In this document: positions 8,954 to 17,421 of the stretch, in pieces
Layout of the letters: each line of letters opens with the position of its first letter
Numbering within the stretch: position 1 is the first letter of the stretch
Assembly: GCA_045589595.1 (NCBI GenBank)
Contig: JAZNPK010000034.1
Span: forward strand, 12,968-76,967
DNA: 64,000 nt
Direction: 5' to 3'
Source of the DNA: SIG77 sp045589595
Lineage (GTDB): Bacteria > Verrucomicrobiota > Lentisphaeria > Victivallales > UBA1829
The notes under the pieces: model-generated
Seen by the model: only the letters and a program-made list of their open reading frames with translations
The model's database searches: none
Told to the model about the DNA's origin: nothing
Made by a program: the position numbers and the translations under genes

Positions 8954-8982
8954 AAGATACGCCCTGAACACCGAAAATTCAA
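8954..8982 (-). promoter_or_regulatory. Promoter of the prfB-ispG operon
   Basis: On the minus strand TTGAAT (8977-8982) and TATCTT (8954-8959) are separated by exactly 17 bases. No other gene lies between this and the end of the glycosyltransferase gene, so this probably drives the whole eight-gene operon. Confidence 0.6.
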
Positions 8983-9031
8983 GTGCGGGAGCGGTTTATT
9001 TTAAAAAATATTTATATATATTGCAGAAGGT

Positions 9032-9940
9032 TCACTTTTTCATGTGCAGTTCAAAAAGACAATCGAAGTAATGCTTGATGGAATTCATGATGACGCCGCT
9101 CAGCATGATCACCATGCCGATCACGCCCAGTGTGATCGCACAGAACAGTGTGGGAAATTTCGGTACAAGCCCGGTTTCGATGTATTCGATCAGGACCGGT
9201 GTGAACAGACCGGCTGCGATCAGCAGAACAAACAAGCCGCTCCAGCCGAAAAACAGCAGGGGACGGTACGCTTTGAAAAGATGGAAGATCGTCCGCAGGA
9301 CCCGGAGTCCGTCGGAACAGGTGTTCAGTTTGGAATGACTGCCTTCCGGTCTCGCCCGGTAGGGAATGGGGATCTCGATCAGGGGCAGTTTTTTATCCAT
9401 GGCGAACAGCGTCATTTCCGTTTCCAGTTCAAACCCTGAACACAGGATGGGGCAATTCCGCACAAAACGGCGGCTGAACGCCCGGTATCCGGTCATGGCA
9501 TCGGCGATCTTGTAACTGAACAGCAATCGGATCATGGTGCAGACAAGGGAGTTGCCGAAACTGTGGAAGGGCCGCGTGTTGACCGTATGATAAGTGGTGG
9601 AGAGCCGGTCGCCTGTGACCATATCGGCTTTCCCCGCCAGGATGGGAGCAAGAAGTTCTTTCGCATACTCTGCGGGATAGGTGTCGTCTGTATCCACCAT
9701 GAGATAGCAGTCTGCATCGATTTCCTGAAACATCTGCCGGACGACATGACCTTTCCCCTGAATGGGAACATGGCGGACGATGGCTCCCGCCTGTTCCGCA
9801 AGCGCCGCACTGTTGTCCGTACTGTTGTTGTCGTACACATAGATCTCCGCATCCGGCAGTTCATTTTTGAAATCGGAGATGACTTTCTGTATGGTCAATT
9901 CCTCATTCCAGCAAGGCAGAAGTACAGCAATTTTTGTCAT
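9032..9940 (-). CDS. Family 2 glycosyltransferase with C-terminal membrane helices
   Basis: About 302 residues. The GT-A fold starts MTKIAVLLPCWNEELTIQKV and carries the metal/nucleotide motif DTDDTYPAEY near residue 87. The first part resembles polyprenyl-phosphate mannosyl/glucosyl transferases (DPM1-like). Two hydrophobic helices at the C-terminus (about residues 230-295) would anchor it in the membrane. It probably moves a sugar from a nucleotide donor to a lipid carrier for envelope glycan or protein glycosylation. Start 9940 is preferred, with GGAG behind it; an in-frame ATG seven codons upstream is an alternative. Transcribed alone, divergent from the MFS gene. Donor and acceptor cannot be told. 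Confidence 0.88.
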   Translation of the reverse strand: MTKIAVLLPCWNEELTIQKVISDFKNELPDAEIYVYDNNSTDNSAALAEQAGAIVRHVPIQGKGHVVRQMFQEIDADCYLMVDTDDTYPAEYAKELLAPILAGKADMVTGDRLSTTYHTVNTRPFHSFGNSLVCTMIRLLFSYKIADAMTGYRAFSRRFVRNCPILCSGFELETEMTLFAMDKKLPLIEIPIPYRARPEGSHSKLNTCSDGLRVLRTIFHLFKAYRPLLFFGWSGLFVLLIAAGLFTPVLIEYIETGLVPKFPTLFCAITLGVIGMVIMLSGVIMNSIKHYFDCLFELHMKK

Positions 9941-10004
9941 AGCGGAATACTCCGATTCCATATAGTTCAGGGTTGCGGTCTGTTGTTCAGTTCCATCCGG
10001 TTTA

Positions 10005-10032
10005 ATTATAACAGCCTTTCCCGTTTTTTCAA
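10005..10032 (-). promoter_or_regulatory. Promoter of the GT2 gene
   Basis: On the minus strand TTGAAA (10027-10032), a 16-base spacer, then TATAAT (10005-10010) preceded by TGT, an almost perfect extended -10 promoter. Confidence 0.75.
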
Positions 10033-10125
10033 GCCGTCCGGCTTTTTTTGACCGTACTTTTTTTGCGGAACCGCTGACTGAAGCAAAGATTCTTCATTTT
10101 TCCTGCTTTTGCATATTTTTTCCAT

Positions 10126-10154
10126 TTGTGTCAAATCCATTCGTCCGGTATCTT
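10126..10154 (+). promoter_or_regulatory. Promoter of the MFS transporter gene
   Basis: TTGTGT (10126-10131), 17-base spacer, TATCTT (10149-10154), 45 bases before the chosen ATG. Confidence 0.5.
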
Positions 10155-10198
10155 ATGGCACCGACAGAATTGTAAATGATTGGACCGGGAGAACCGTT

Positions 10199-11518
10199 AT
10201 GACGAATACTGCAGGGGCCATACGCCAATATGTTGAAACATTGAGTGATGCCGAGCGGAAGAAGTTCCGCAAATATGCCATCTTTTCCAGCTGGTTCGGC
10301 TGTTTCGGAGATATTCTTCAGGACAACTCGGCGATCCTGATGCTCTTCTTTCTCGCACTGGGCGGCGGGAATGTTCTTGCGATGCTGCAGACGGGATTCC
10401 CCGGACTGGTTTCCATTTTTCTGCTGATCCCCGCATCCGGTCTGGTCGCAAAATTCGGTCCCGCAAAAATCATCCGGAATTCCTGCGTGATCTCCCTCGT
10501 TTCCTATCTGCTGATGGCGACGGCGCCGTGGCTGGGCGATTTCGGAAAATACTGGGTGGCGTTCTGGTGTCTGGTCTATTGTTCCTCCCGGATCTTCTGG
10601 AGCAGTGCATGGTATCCGCTGCTTACCTACATCCTGCTGCCGGAGGAGCGCGGCGCATTTTTCGGGATCCTCCGGTTCAGTTACTACATCATTACCGGCA
10701 GCGTATTTTTTGTGGTCGGGCTGCTGATGGGGGAGGATCCGCCGATCTGGTTCCTGCAGATCGTTCTCGCCTGTGTCGGGCTGCTCGCCTGGGGCAGGTG
10801 GATATTCATCAAAAAGATCCGTCTGCCGGATGACACGCGGGAATCTGTGGTGTACGATTTGAAGGGCGCATTCACCATTTCGATCCGCAACGCTCCGCTG
10901 GTCATGTTCAGCACATACACCTGCTTTGTGATGGTGGCGTATGCTGCTGTTTCGCCGTTGGCGCTGCTGTATCTGAAACAGGTGTTGAACTGCGGTTCCA
11001 ATGTGGTGCAGATCGTATCCACTGTGACCATTGCCGGGAATGTGACCGGCTTCATCCTTTTTGCGTTCTTCCTCAAAAAACTGGGCATGAAACGGCTGCA
11101 GATCATAACCCATTTCTTCTTTATCCTGATCCCCCTGTGTCTCTTTTTCTGCGGTACTGCCACCCCTTATGTGGTCTGGGTGATCGCTGCTCTGCTTTTC
11201 TTTGGAAATATCGCGTGGGCGGCAAACTCTGCCAGTACATCCAGCGAGATGCTTGCTCTGGCAAAACCCGGCAATGCCACCATGGCAACAGCGTTTTGTC
11301 AGACGTATCAGCAGCTCGGTATGGCGGCGGGCAGAACGGGAACGTCTCTGCTGCTGGGCGGCGGGATCCTTGCCGCGCAATGGGAACTGAAGGGACTGGA
11401 TGTGACGTCCTTCCAATCCATCTTCCTGATTTGCGCAGTTCTGGCGGCATTTCTGCTCACACTGCTGTTCTGTCTGCCCAGTGTCGTGCCGCGTCATGAG
11501 GACTATTACAATCCCTGA
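10199..11518 (+). CDS. Major facilitator superfamily transporter
   Basis: A 439-residue polytopic membrane protein with about 12 hydrophobic helices split by a basic central loop near residue 215. The N-terminal half has MFS-like features such as 'FFLALGGGNVLAMLQTGFPGL' helices and a helix 2-3 loop with 'GLVAKFGPAKIIRNS'. Start 10199 is chosen because GGGAG lies nine bases before its ATG; an upstream in-frame start would add 30 polar residues. The substrate cannot be inferred. It may be a sugar-type or drug-type carrier. Monocistronic, divergent from the GT2 gene and convergent with mfd. Confidence 0.85.
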   Translation: MTNTAGAIRQYVETLSDAERKKFRKYAIFSSWFGCFGDILQDNSAILMLFFLALGGGNVLAMLQTGFPGLVSIFLLIPASGLVAKFGPAKIIRNSCVISLVSYLLMATAPWLGDFGKYWVAFWCLVYCSSRIFWSSAWYPLLTYILLPEERGAFFGILRFSYYIITGSVFFVVGLLMGEDPPIWFLQIVLACVGLLAWGRWIFIKKIRLPDDTRESVVYDLKGAFTISIRNAPLVMFSTYTCFVMVAYAAVSPLALLYLKQVLNCGSNVVQIVSTVTIAGNVTGFILFAFFLKKLGMKRLQIITHFFFILIPLCLFFCGTATPYVVWVIAALLFFGNIAWAANSASTSSEMLALAKPGNATMATAFCQTYQQLGMAAGRTGTSLLLGGGILAAQWELKGLDVTSFQSIFLICAVLAAFLLTLLFCLPSVVPRHEDYYNP

Positions 11519-11589
11519 AAAGACCCCTTTTTTCTTTGACGCTTTTCACTTTTATTGGACGCGGAACTCGGTTCCGTGTTCTGAAACTT

Positions 11590-11649
11590 CTGCTTTCCGG
11601 CGGCGGTAAAACTTTCGTGGGGGTTGGGGGGTGAGCCGACGGAAAGCAG
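11590..11649. other. Long inverted repeat with G-rich loop between MFS gene and mfd
   Basis: CTGCTTTCCG (11590-11599) pairs perfectly with CGGAAAGCAG (11640-11649) around a 40-base loop that contains the runs GGGGG and GGGGGG. It lies between two convergent genes where no ordinary U-tailed hairpin was found. A smaller palindrome CGGAAC-tcg-GTTCCG is at 11562-11576. Confidence 0.4.
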
Positions 11650-11685
11650 GGGGTGAAAACGGTCCGTTTCCAGCATCGGTGCAGA

Positions 11686-14600
11686 TCAGTTTTTTTTGAT
11701 CCCCTTCCGCAGTTGGCGAACCAGTTCCAGTACGGCATGAAGTTTCTGTTCCGGCGGATCGGATGGTTTCAGGCGGGGAACCATACCGCCCGGTTTGATG
11801 CAGGAGCCGTCCGGATACATCAGATAGATCCGGTCATCACGACATTCGATGCTGTTGATCTCCAGCGGTGCCGCGAGAATACGGAGCCGTGCGCAATCCA
11901 GCATCCGCAAAGCGCAGTCCGGCAGTTTCCCGTACCGGTCCCGCAATTCCGATTCAAAATCATCCAGCCGCCGTTCTGTTGCGATGGCGGCAAGCCGGCG
12001 GTAGGCATCGATCCGCAATCGTGGCGCATTGATGAAGGTATCGGGGAAACAGGCGGAGATCCTGCCCTTCGGCGGATCGGAAGCAAAGGCGAGAAAATCC
12101 ATAAAAACTTCCACATCAGGCGGCGTTTCCAGAGATTCCCCTTTCAGTTGCGCCACGCAGGAACGGAGCAGTTCGCAGTAAAGATGAAAACCGATGGCGT
12201 GGATCTGACCGCTCTGTTCCGTACTGAGAATATTGCCCGAACCACGGATCTCAAGGTCGCGGACTGCCAGTTTGAAACCCGCTCCCAGATGTGTGTAACT
12301 GCGGATGGCGGAGATCCGTTTTCTGGCGTCACCCGTGAGAATTCCCGATTTCGGCAGCAGCATATACGCATACGCCTGCCGTGTCCAGCGTCCCACACGG
12401 CCCCGGAGCTGATACAGTTCCGCCAGACCGAAGCGGTCCGCCCGGTCGATGATGATGGTGTTGGCATTGGGAATATCCAACCCCGATTCCACAATGGTCG
12501 TACAGACAAGAATATCCAGTTTGCCTTCAATGAACCGGCTCATCACATCTTCCAGTTCGTGTTCATCCATCTTGCCGTGACCGATCCCCACTCTCGCTTC
12601 CGGGAACATGGCATTGATCTTTGCCGCTTCATCCTCAATGGTCGCCACGCGGTTGTGCAGATAATAAACCTGTCCGCCACGTTCCAGTTCACGGGCAATG
12701 GCTGTGTGGATCACGGATGTTTCGTACTGCGCCACAATGGTGCGGATGGGCAGCCGCTGAACCGGTGCGCTCATGATCGTGGAAAGATCCCGCATCCCGG
12801 ACATGGAAAGGTAAAGCGTACGCGGGATCGGTGTGGCGGTCATCGTCAGAACATCGGCGGTGACACGGAGTTTTTTCAGCCGTTCCTTGTGGATCACGCC
12901 GAACCGCTGTTCTTCGTCAATGACGATCAGCCCCAGATCCCGGAAACGCACATCCTCCTGAACAAGACGGTGGGTCCCGATCACAATATCAATCGTGCCT
13001 GCATGTAATTTTTTCAATATTTCATTCTGTTCCGCTTTTGAACGGAAACGGCTGAGCTGTTCAATGATGACCGGTGTGCCCGTGAACCGTTCCAGAAAAC
13101 TGTAATAATGCTGTTGCGCCAGAACTGTTGTCGGGACCAGCACCGCCACCTGACGCCCCGCTGATACCGCTTTGAATGCCGCACGCATGGCAAGTTCCGT
13201 TTTTCCGAAACCGACATCCCCGCAGAGAAGTCTGTCCATGGGCTTGCCGGATTCCATATCCCGTTTGATCTCCTCCGCTGCACGCAGCTGATCGGCTGTT
13301 TCACGGAAGGGAAACGCTTCTTCAAACAGTTTCTGGGCAAGGTCATCTTTGGGATAAGGGCGACTGTGTACCGTGTTCCGTACCGCCTGCATCCGGAGCA
13401 TACTGTACGCAAGCGACTGGACGGACCGGGCGGCTGCGGCTTTCGTTTTGCCCCATTTCGCCGTGGCAAGACGGCTCAGATGGACCGCCGTCTTTTTCGA
13501 GCCGATGTAACGGGATACGCAATGCGCCTGCCACAGCGGCACATACATCATGGCGTCGTCATCAAATTCCAATGCCAGCATTTCTGCCGTACCGCCCGCA
13601 CTTTTCATCACGGTCAACCCGCGGTAGATACAGATCCCGTGCTGGATATGGACGGCATAATCACCTTCATCCAGATCGGCAAAAGCGGCTGTTTCACCTT
13701 TTTCTGCTGTCGCTGTTTCGGATTCCGGTCCCTGCCGTCCGGCAATCCGGCGGGGGGCATTTTTCGGTGTCGCACCGAACAGTTCACTGCCGGTCAGGAG
13801 CGCCTGTTTCTGGTCCGGCATGTAGAGTCCGCAGGGGATCTCCAGCACTTCCACCGTCAGCTGTTTCCCGTCTTCTTCCAGACCCGCCTCTGTCAGCCAC
13901 TGCCGGATGTGGATCAGATCACTTTCGCTTTTTCCGGCGATCCTGATACGGACACCGTCATCCAGCCATCGGGCAAGGATCCCGCTGTTCCATTGCTGCA
14001 TCAGAAGGGATGCCCCCTCCGCTGTATCGTCCGGCAATCCAGCGCGGATCAGGGCATTGACGGGATAGCACGGCAGCGGTGTCGCTTCCGGCAGGGACGC
14101 CGTTTCCGCCTCATCTGCGATCCGGAGAACTGACGGGGCTGAAAGAAGACGGTCGAATTTTTCCATCGCCTCCGCCGTGTAATACCGTTCCAGATGACGG
14201 CGGCAGAGTTCCGGATACACGATCAGAAGCCGCGTCCTCCCCGTACAGAAATCCAGAAAATCACAACGGTCCGTTTCCATTGCGGCGGTGGCTGCCGAAG
14301 AACGCATCACCACCCGGTATTCATCCGTTTTGCCGGTCGTTAATTGTGTCGCCGGATCGAACAGACGGATCGTTTCCACTTCGTCTCCGAAGAACTCGAT
14401 ACGGGCGGGTGAATCGCTGGAAAACGAAAAAATATCCATCAGACCGCCCCGTCTGGCAAATTCACCCGGAACGGTCACTTCCGTTTCGTCATCGTAGTCC
14501 AGTTTCACCAGCCGTTCCGCAAGATCCATCAGCGGGATCGTCATGCCCGGTTTCAGAACAAATGACGCACTCCGGAGCGTTTCCGGTGACGGCGCCGGTG

Positions 14601-14973
14601 ACAATGCCGCGCCCACAGATGCCACCGTGATCTCCGGCGGATCGTTCAGCATCCGCGAAAGAATCAATGTCCGCGGCGCATCCGCTTCTGCCGCCGTATG
14701 GCCGGGGCGGTCCGTACTTTCCGGCAGTTCCTGCAGATCGGGTTCCCGCTGAAACAACCGGAACCACAGAGGCATTTCCGACAACAGCCGTTCTGTCAGT
14801 GCAGTATCCGGCGCAAGGATCGTCAGCGGTTCAGATCCGGCGGCAAGACGCAGCAGGACCGCCCCCAGTGCCGAACAAGTCGGATCCACGGGACCGATCA
14901 CGCTTTTTCCTGCCGGAATTTGAAGATCCGGAGAAAAAAAAGAATTTTTTGTTTTCTTTTTCTCTTTGACCAC
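11686..14973 (-). CDS. mfd: Transcription-repair coupling factor Mfd
   Basis: A 1095-residue ATP-driven translocase that removes RNA polymerase stalled at DNA lesions and recruits UvrA. Domain order: a UvrB-like N-terminal module (about 1-420), the RNA polymerase-interaction domain starting GDYAVHIQHGICIYRG (about 436), the superfamily 2 helicase with Walker A GDVGFGKTE (about 586) and Walker B DEEQ (about 683), the second RecA lobe with 'LRGRVGRW', and the C-terminal TRCF/UvrA-binding domain. It is slightly shorter than E. coli Mfd (1148). Its start lies directly beside the rpoD promoter on the opposite strand, so expression of the two may interfere. Confidence 0.97.
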   Translation of the reverse strand: MVKEKKKTKNSFFSPDLQIPAGKSVIGPVDPTCSALGAVLLRLAAGSEPLTILAPDTALTERLLSEMPLWFRLFQREPDLQELPESTDRPGHTAAEADAPRTLILSRMLNDPPEITVASVGAALSPAPSPETLRSASFVLKPGMTIPLMDLAERLVKLDYDDETEVTVPGEFARRGGLMDIFSFSSDSPARIEFFGDEVETIRLFDPATQLTTGKTDEYRVVMRSSAATAAMETDRCDFLDFCTGRTRLLIVYPELCRRHLERYYTAEAMEKFDRLLSAPSVLRIADEAETASLPEATPLPCYPVNALIRAGLPDDTAEGASLLMQQWNSGILARWLDDGVRIRIAGKSESDLIHIRQWLTEAGLEEDGKQLTVEVLEIPCGLYMPDQKQALLTGSELFGATPKNAPRRIAGRQGPESETATAEKGETAAFADLDEGDYAVHIQHGICIYRGLTVMKSAGGTAEMLALEFDDDAMMYVPLWQAHCVSRYIGSKKTAVHLSRLATAKWGKTKAAAARSVQSLAYSMLRMQAVRNTVHSRPYPKDDLAQKLFEEAFPFRETADQLRAAEEIKRDMESGKPMDRLLCGDVGFGKTELAMRAAFKAVSAGRQVAVLVPTTVLAQQHYYSFLERFTGTPVIIEQLSRFRSKAEQNEILKKLHAGTIDIVIGTHRLVQEDVRFRDLGLIVIDEEQRFGVIHKERLKKLRVTADVLTMTATPIPRTLYLSMSGMRDLSTIMSAPVQRLPIRTIVAQYETSVIHTAIARELERGGQVYYLHNRVATIEDEAAKINAMFPEARVGIGHGKMDEHELEDVMSRFIEGKLDILVCTTIVESGLDIPNANTIIIDRADRFGLAELYQLRGRVGRWTRQAYAYMLLPKSGILTGDARKRISAIRSYTHLGAGFKLAVRDLEIRGSGNILSTEQSGQIHAIGFHLYCELLRSCVAQLKGESLETPPDVEVFMDFLAFASDPPKGRISACFPDTFINAPRLRIDAYRRLAAIATERRLDDFESELRDRYGKLPDCALRMLDCARLRILAAPLEINSIECRDDRIYLMYPDGSCIKPGGMVPRLKPSDPPEQKLHAVLELVRQLRKGIKKN

Positions 14974-15002
14974 TTGACTTTTTCCTCTCTATGTGCTATA
15001 CT
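14974..15002 (+). promoter_or_regulatory. Promoter of the sigma factor gene
   Basis: TTGACT (14974-14979), 17-base spacer, TATACT (14997-15002) preceded by TGTGC, giving an extended -10 TGCTATACT. It abuts the start codon of mfd on the other strand. The 5' leader of about 115 bases contains a small hairpin CTCCGG/CCGGAG at 15041-15058. Confidence 0.8.
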
Positions 15003-15126
15003 AATAAGATTGATTTTTTATGTGTGAGGTCTTATGCACCCTCCGGTCACCCCCGGAGATAAGTTTCCCATACGGTAATATACAACAACTTCCGGCAAGG
15101 TAAAGTGCAAGGAGCAAAAGAATCGG

Positions 15127-17127
15127 ATGAAATCTGCGTCTAAAAAGATGAAACCGACTGATGCGACGATTGAAAAACAGTCGAAGAAGGCACCGGCAAA
15201 GAAAACTGCACCCGTAAAAAAGGCAGTCGCTTCTCCTCCGGTGGAGAAAAAATCGGCAGAAAAAACAGTCGCCGCCGCCTTGAAGAAAGCCACCCCCAAA
15301 AAGGCAGCGCCTGCAAAGGCAGAGGCAAAAAAACCTGCACCCAAAATGGAGCCTGCAAAGAACGAAGTGAAAAAGCCTGTGGCAAAGAAAGCCGAACCCG
15401 TTAAGGTCGAGGCGAAAAAGCCCGTGGCAAAGAAAGCCGCTCCTGTAAAGGTCGAGGCGAAAAAGCCTGTTGCAAAGAAAGCCGCTCCTGTAAAGGTCGA
15501 GGCGAAAAAGCCTGTTGCAAAGAAAGCCGCTCCTGCAAAGGTCGAGGCGAAAAAGCCTGTTGCAAAGAAAGCTGAACCCGTCAAGGTCGAAGCGAAAAAG
15601 CCTGTTGCAAAGAAAGCCGCCCCTGCAAAGGTCGAAGCGAAAAAGCCCGTAGCGAAGAAGGCTGAACCCGTCAAGGCAGAAGCGAAAAAGCCCGTGGCAA
15701 AGAAAGCCGCTCCTGTCAAGGCAGAAGCGAAAAAGCCCGTTGCAAAGAAGGCTGAACCTGCAAAGGTCGAAGCGAAAAAGCCTGTTGCAAAGAAGGCTGA
15801 ACCTGTCAAGGCAGAGGCGAAAAAGCCCGTTGCAAAGAAGGCTGAACCTGTCAAGGCAGAGCCGAAAAAGCCCGTAGCGAAGAAGGCTGAACCTGTCAAG
15901 GCAGAAGCGAAAAAAACCGTAGCGAAGAAGGTTGAACCTGTCAAGGCAGAAGCGAAAAAGCCCGCTGCAAAGAAAGCTGAACCTGTCAAGGCAGAAGCGA
16001 AAAAGCCCGCAGCGAAGAAAGCCGCGCCTGTGAAGGAAGAAACGGCAGCGCCTGAAGTCAAAAAGGCGAAATCTTCCAGCAAAAAAGAAAAAGAAGAAGC
16101 TCAGGTTCCGCCCACGGAAGACGAGATGAAACTTGCCCGCGAACTGGCGAAAAATCAGATGAAGTCAGCCGGTATTGAAGAACCGGATACGGAAACTGAA
16201 GATCCGCTGGAACTGATAGCGCTCGGCAATGAACATGATCCGCAGATCGACAAGAAAAATGCGAAAGTTGCGGCGAAACACGGTTCCGTTTCCAAAAACG
16301 ATACGATGAAAGTGTACATGCACGACATCGGTCAGATATCGCTGGTCACCCCGGAACAGGAAGTTGACCTTGCCGGAAAGATACATGGCGAAGACAACTA
16401 TGCTCATGACGAAGCCCGCGCTACGCTGATCAAGGCGAATCTGCGTCTGGTGGTGAAGATCGCTCACGATTTCAAAGGTCTGGGGCTGCCGCTGCTCGAC
16501 CTGATTTCCGAAGGGAACATCGGGTTGATGCGTGCTGTGGAAAAATTTGATCCTGCGAAGGGCGCAAAATTCAGTTCTTACGCCGCCTGGTGGATCAAAC
16601 AGTCCATGCGCCGTGCATTGGCGAACCAGAGCCGTACGATCCGTATCCCGGTTCAGTCCGCCGGAAAAATCAATAAGATCAAATCTGTGCGTATGAAACT
16701 TGCGGAAAAACTCGGCAGAGAGCCGACGGACGCCGAAATCGCGGATCATCTGTCCTACAGTGAACGGACGGTTTCCGGTCTGCGTCTTGCCGATCTGCGT
16801 ACCTTCTCGCTGCACGATCCCATTCAGCAGGGTGAAGACGGTGAGTTTCAGGATATTATTCCGGACCGCGGCGCGATGACGCCGGACCGTATTCTGGGCG
16901 ATGTGGAATCTGTGAAGCGTCTGATCTCCCTTCTGGGTGAACTTGAAGACCGTGAACGGATGATCCTCACCATGCGCTTCGGGCTGGATGGAAAACGCGC
17001 AAAAACATTGGAAGAAGTCAGTCAGGAGATCGGCCGTACCCGTGAACGTGTACGCCAGATCCAGAATCAGGCGCTTGCAAAACTGCGTTCCCTGCTGGCG
17101 GATGAAGCAAGCTTCACCAATGAATAA
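15127..17127 (+). CDS. rpoD: RpoD-type sigma-70 factor with histone H1-like repeat tail
   Basis: A 666-residue sigma factor. The C-terminal 280 residues hold regions 1.2 (DTMKVYMHDIGQISLVTPEQ, from about residue 390), 2 (with 'LPLLDLISEGNIGLMRAVEK' and 'FSSYAAWWIKQSMRRAL'), 3, and 4 with the -35 helix-turn-helix 'TLEEVSQEIGRTRERVRQIQ'. This is the architecture of a primary sigma factor. Region 1.1 is not recognisable. In its place residues 1-320 are Lys/Ala/Pro-rich, including 15 in-frame copies of a 15-residue unit, then an acidic linker. AAGGAG lies 12 bases before the ATG, a rather long spacing. The tail would be highly basic and disordered. rpsU follows, which recalls the rpsU-dnaG-rpoD cluster. 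Confidence 0.93.
   Translation: MKSASKKMKPTDATIEKQSKKAPAKKTAPVKKAVASPPVEKKSAEKTVAAALKKATPKKAAPAKAEAKKPAPKMEPAKNEVKKPVAKKAEPVKVEAKKPVAKKAAPVKVEAKKPVAKKAAPVKVEAKKPVAKKAAPAKVEAKKPVAKKAEPVKVEAKKPVAKKAAPAKVEAKKPVAKKAEPVKAEAKKPVAKKAAPVKAEAKKPVAKKAEPAKVEAKKPVAKKAEPVKAEAKKPVAKKAEPVKAEPKKPVAKKAEPVKAEAKKTVAKKVEPVKAEAKKPAAKKAEPVKAEAKKPAAKKAAPVKEETAAPEVKKAKSSSKKEKEEAQVPPTEDEMKLARELAKNQMKSAGIEEPDTETEDPLELIALGNEHDPQIDKKNAKVAAKHGSVSKNDTMKVYMHDIGQISLVTPEQEVDLAGKIHGEDNYAHDEARATLIKANLRLVVKIAHDFKGLGLPLLDLISEGNIGLMRAVEKFDPAKGAKFSSYAAWWIKQSMRRALANQSRTIRIPVQSAGKINKIKSVRMKLAEKLGREPTDAEIADHLSYSERTVSGLRLADLRTFSLHDPIQQGEDGEFQDIIPDRGAMTPDRILGDVESVKRLISLLGELEDRERMILTMRFGLDGKRAKTLEEVSQEIGRTRERVRQIQNQALAKLRSLLADEASFTNE
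15370..16044 (+). repeat. 15 x 45-bp in-frame tandem repeat within rpoD
   Basis: Fifteen contiguous 45-bp units encode variants of KKPVAKKAEPVKAEA, with alternation at the E/A, V/A and V/A positions. Units 13-15 drift (KKTVAKKV, KKPAAKK, end KEET). Adjacent units are nearly identical in DNA, which points to recent unit gain or loss by slippage or recombination. The frame and lysine spacing are kept throughout. The repeats keep a long open frame on the opposite strand, which is not a gene. Confidence 0.95.
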
Positions 17128-17190
17128 CTGTAAGATGGAAAGTGAATGACGATATGAACATTGCAACTGCATCGAAGGGGGGTGAATCAC

Positions 17191-17358
17191 ATGGAAGCAA
17201 CTGAAGTCCGTCTGAAAAAAGGCGAGCCGATCGAACGCGCACTGCGCCGTTTGAAAAAGAAGCTCGACAAAGAAGGCACCCTCAAAGAACTCCGCAACCG
17301 GAGACACTTCGAGAAGCCCAGCGAAAAGAAGCGCCGCGTTCAGCGTCGCAGAGGCTGA
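17191..17358 (+). CDS. rpsU: 30S ribosomal protein S21
   Basis: A 55-residue basic protein, 'VRLKKGEPIERALRRLKKKL' followed by an Arg/Lys-rich tail, characteristic of bS21, which helps mRNA-16S rRNA pairing at initiation. The start at 17191 is fixed by a very strong AAGGGGGGTG ribosome-binding site; an in-frame upstream start would add ten residues. It lies 63 bases after the sigma factor gene and is followed by a terminator, so both are probably one transcript. Length is normal for the short bS21 class. Confidence 0.96.
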   Translation: MEATEVRLKKGEPIERALRRLKKKLDKEGTLKELRNRRHFEKPSEKKRRVQRRRG

Positions 17359-17373
17359 GGCAGCCCCGATCCG

Positions 17374-17409
17374 AAAAAGACCTTTCCCCCGCGGAGAGGT
17401 CTTTTTTTT
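17374..17409. terminator. Bidirectional terminator between rpsU and 5'-nucleotidase gene
   Basis: AAAAAGACCT (17374-17383) pairs with AGGTCTTTTT (17397-17406), with T tracts on both strands. It serves both convergent genes. Confidence 0.85.
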
Positions 17410-17421
17410 ATGTCCTGACGG

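Noticed and set aside
10094..11497. 467-residue minus-strand frame
   Set aside because: Antisense to the MFS transporter; hydrophilic Gln/Arg/His-rich composition typical of the complement of membrane-protein codons.
15370..16044. CRISPR-like regular repeat
   Set aside because: The units are contiguous, keep a reading frame and have no unique spacers.
15018..16082. 354-residue minus-strand frame opposite the sigma factor repeat, rich in Ala, Phe, Thr and Gly
   Set aside because: It mirrors the 45-bp coding repeats. It has no ribosome-binding site, and the plus strand encodes a clear sigma factor.
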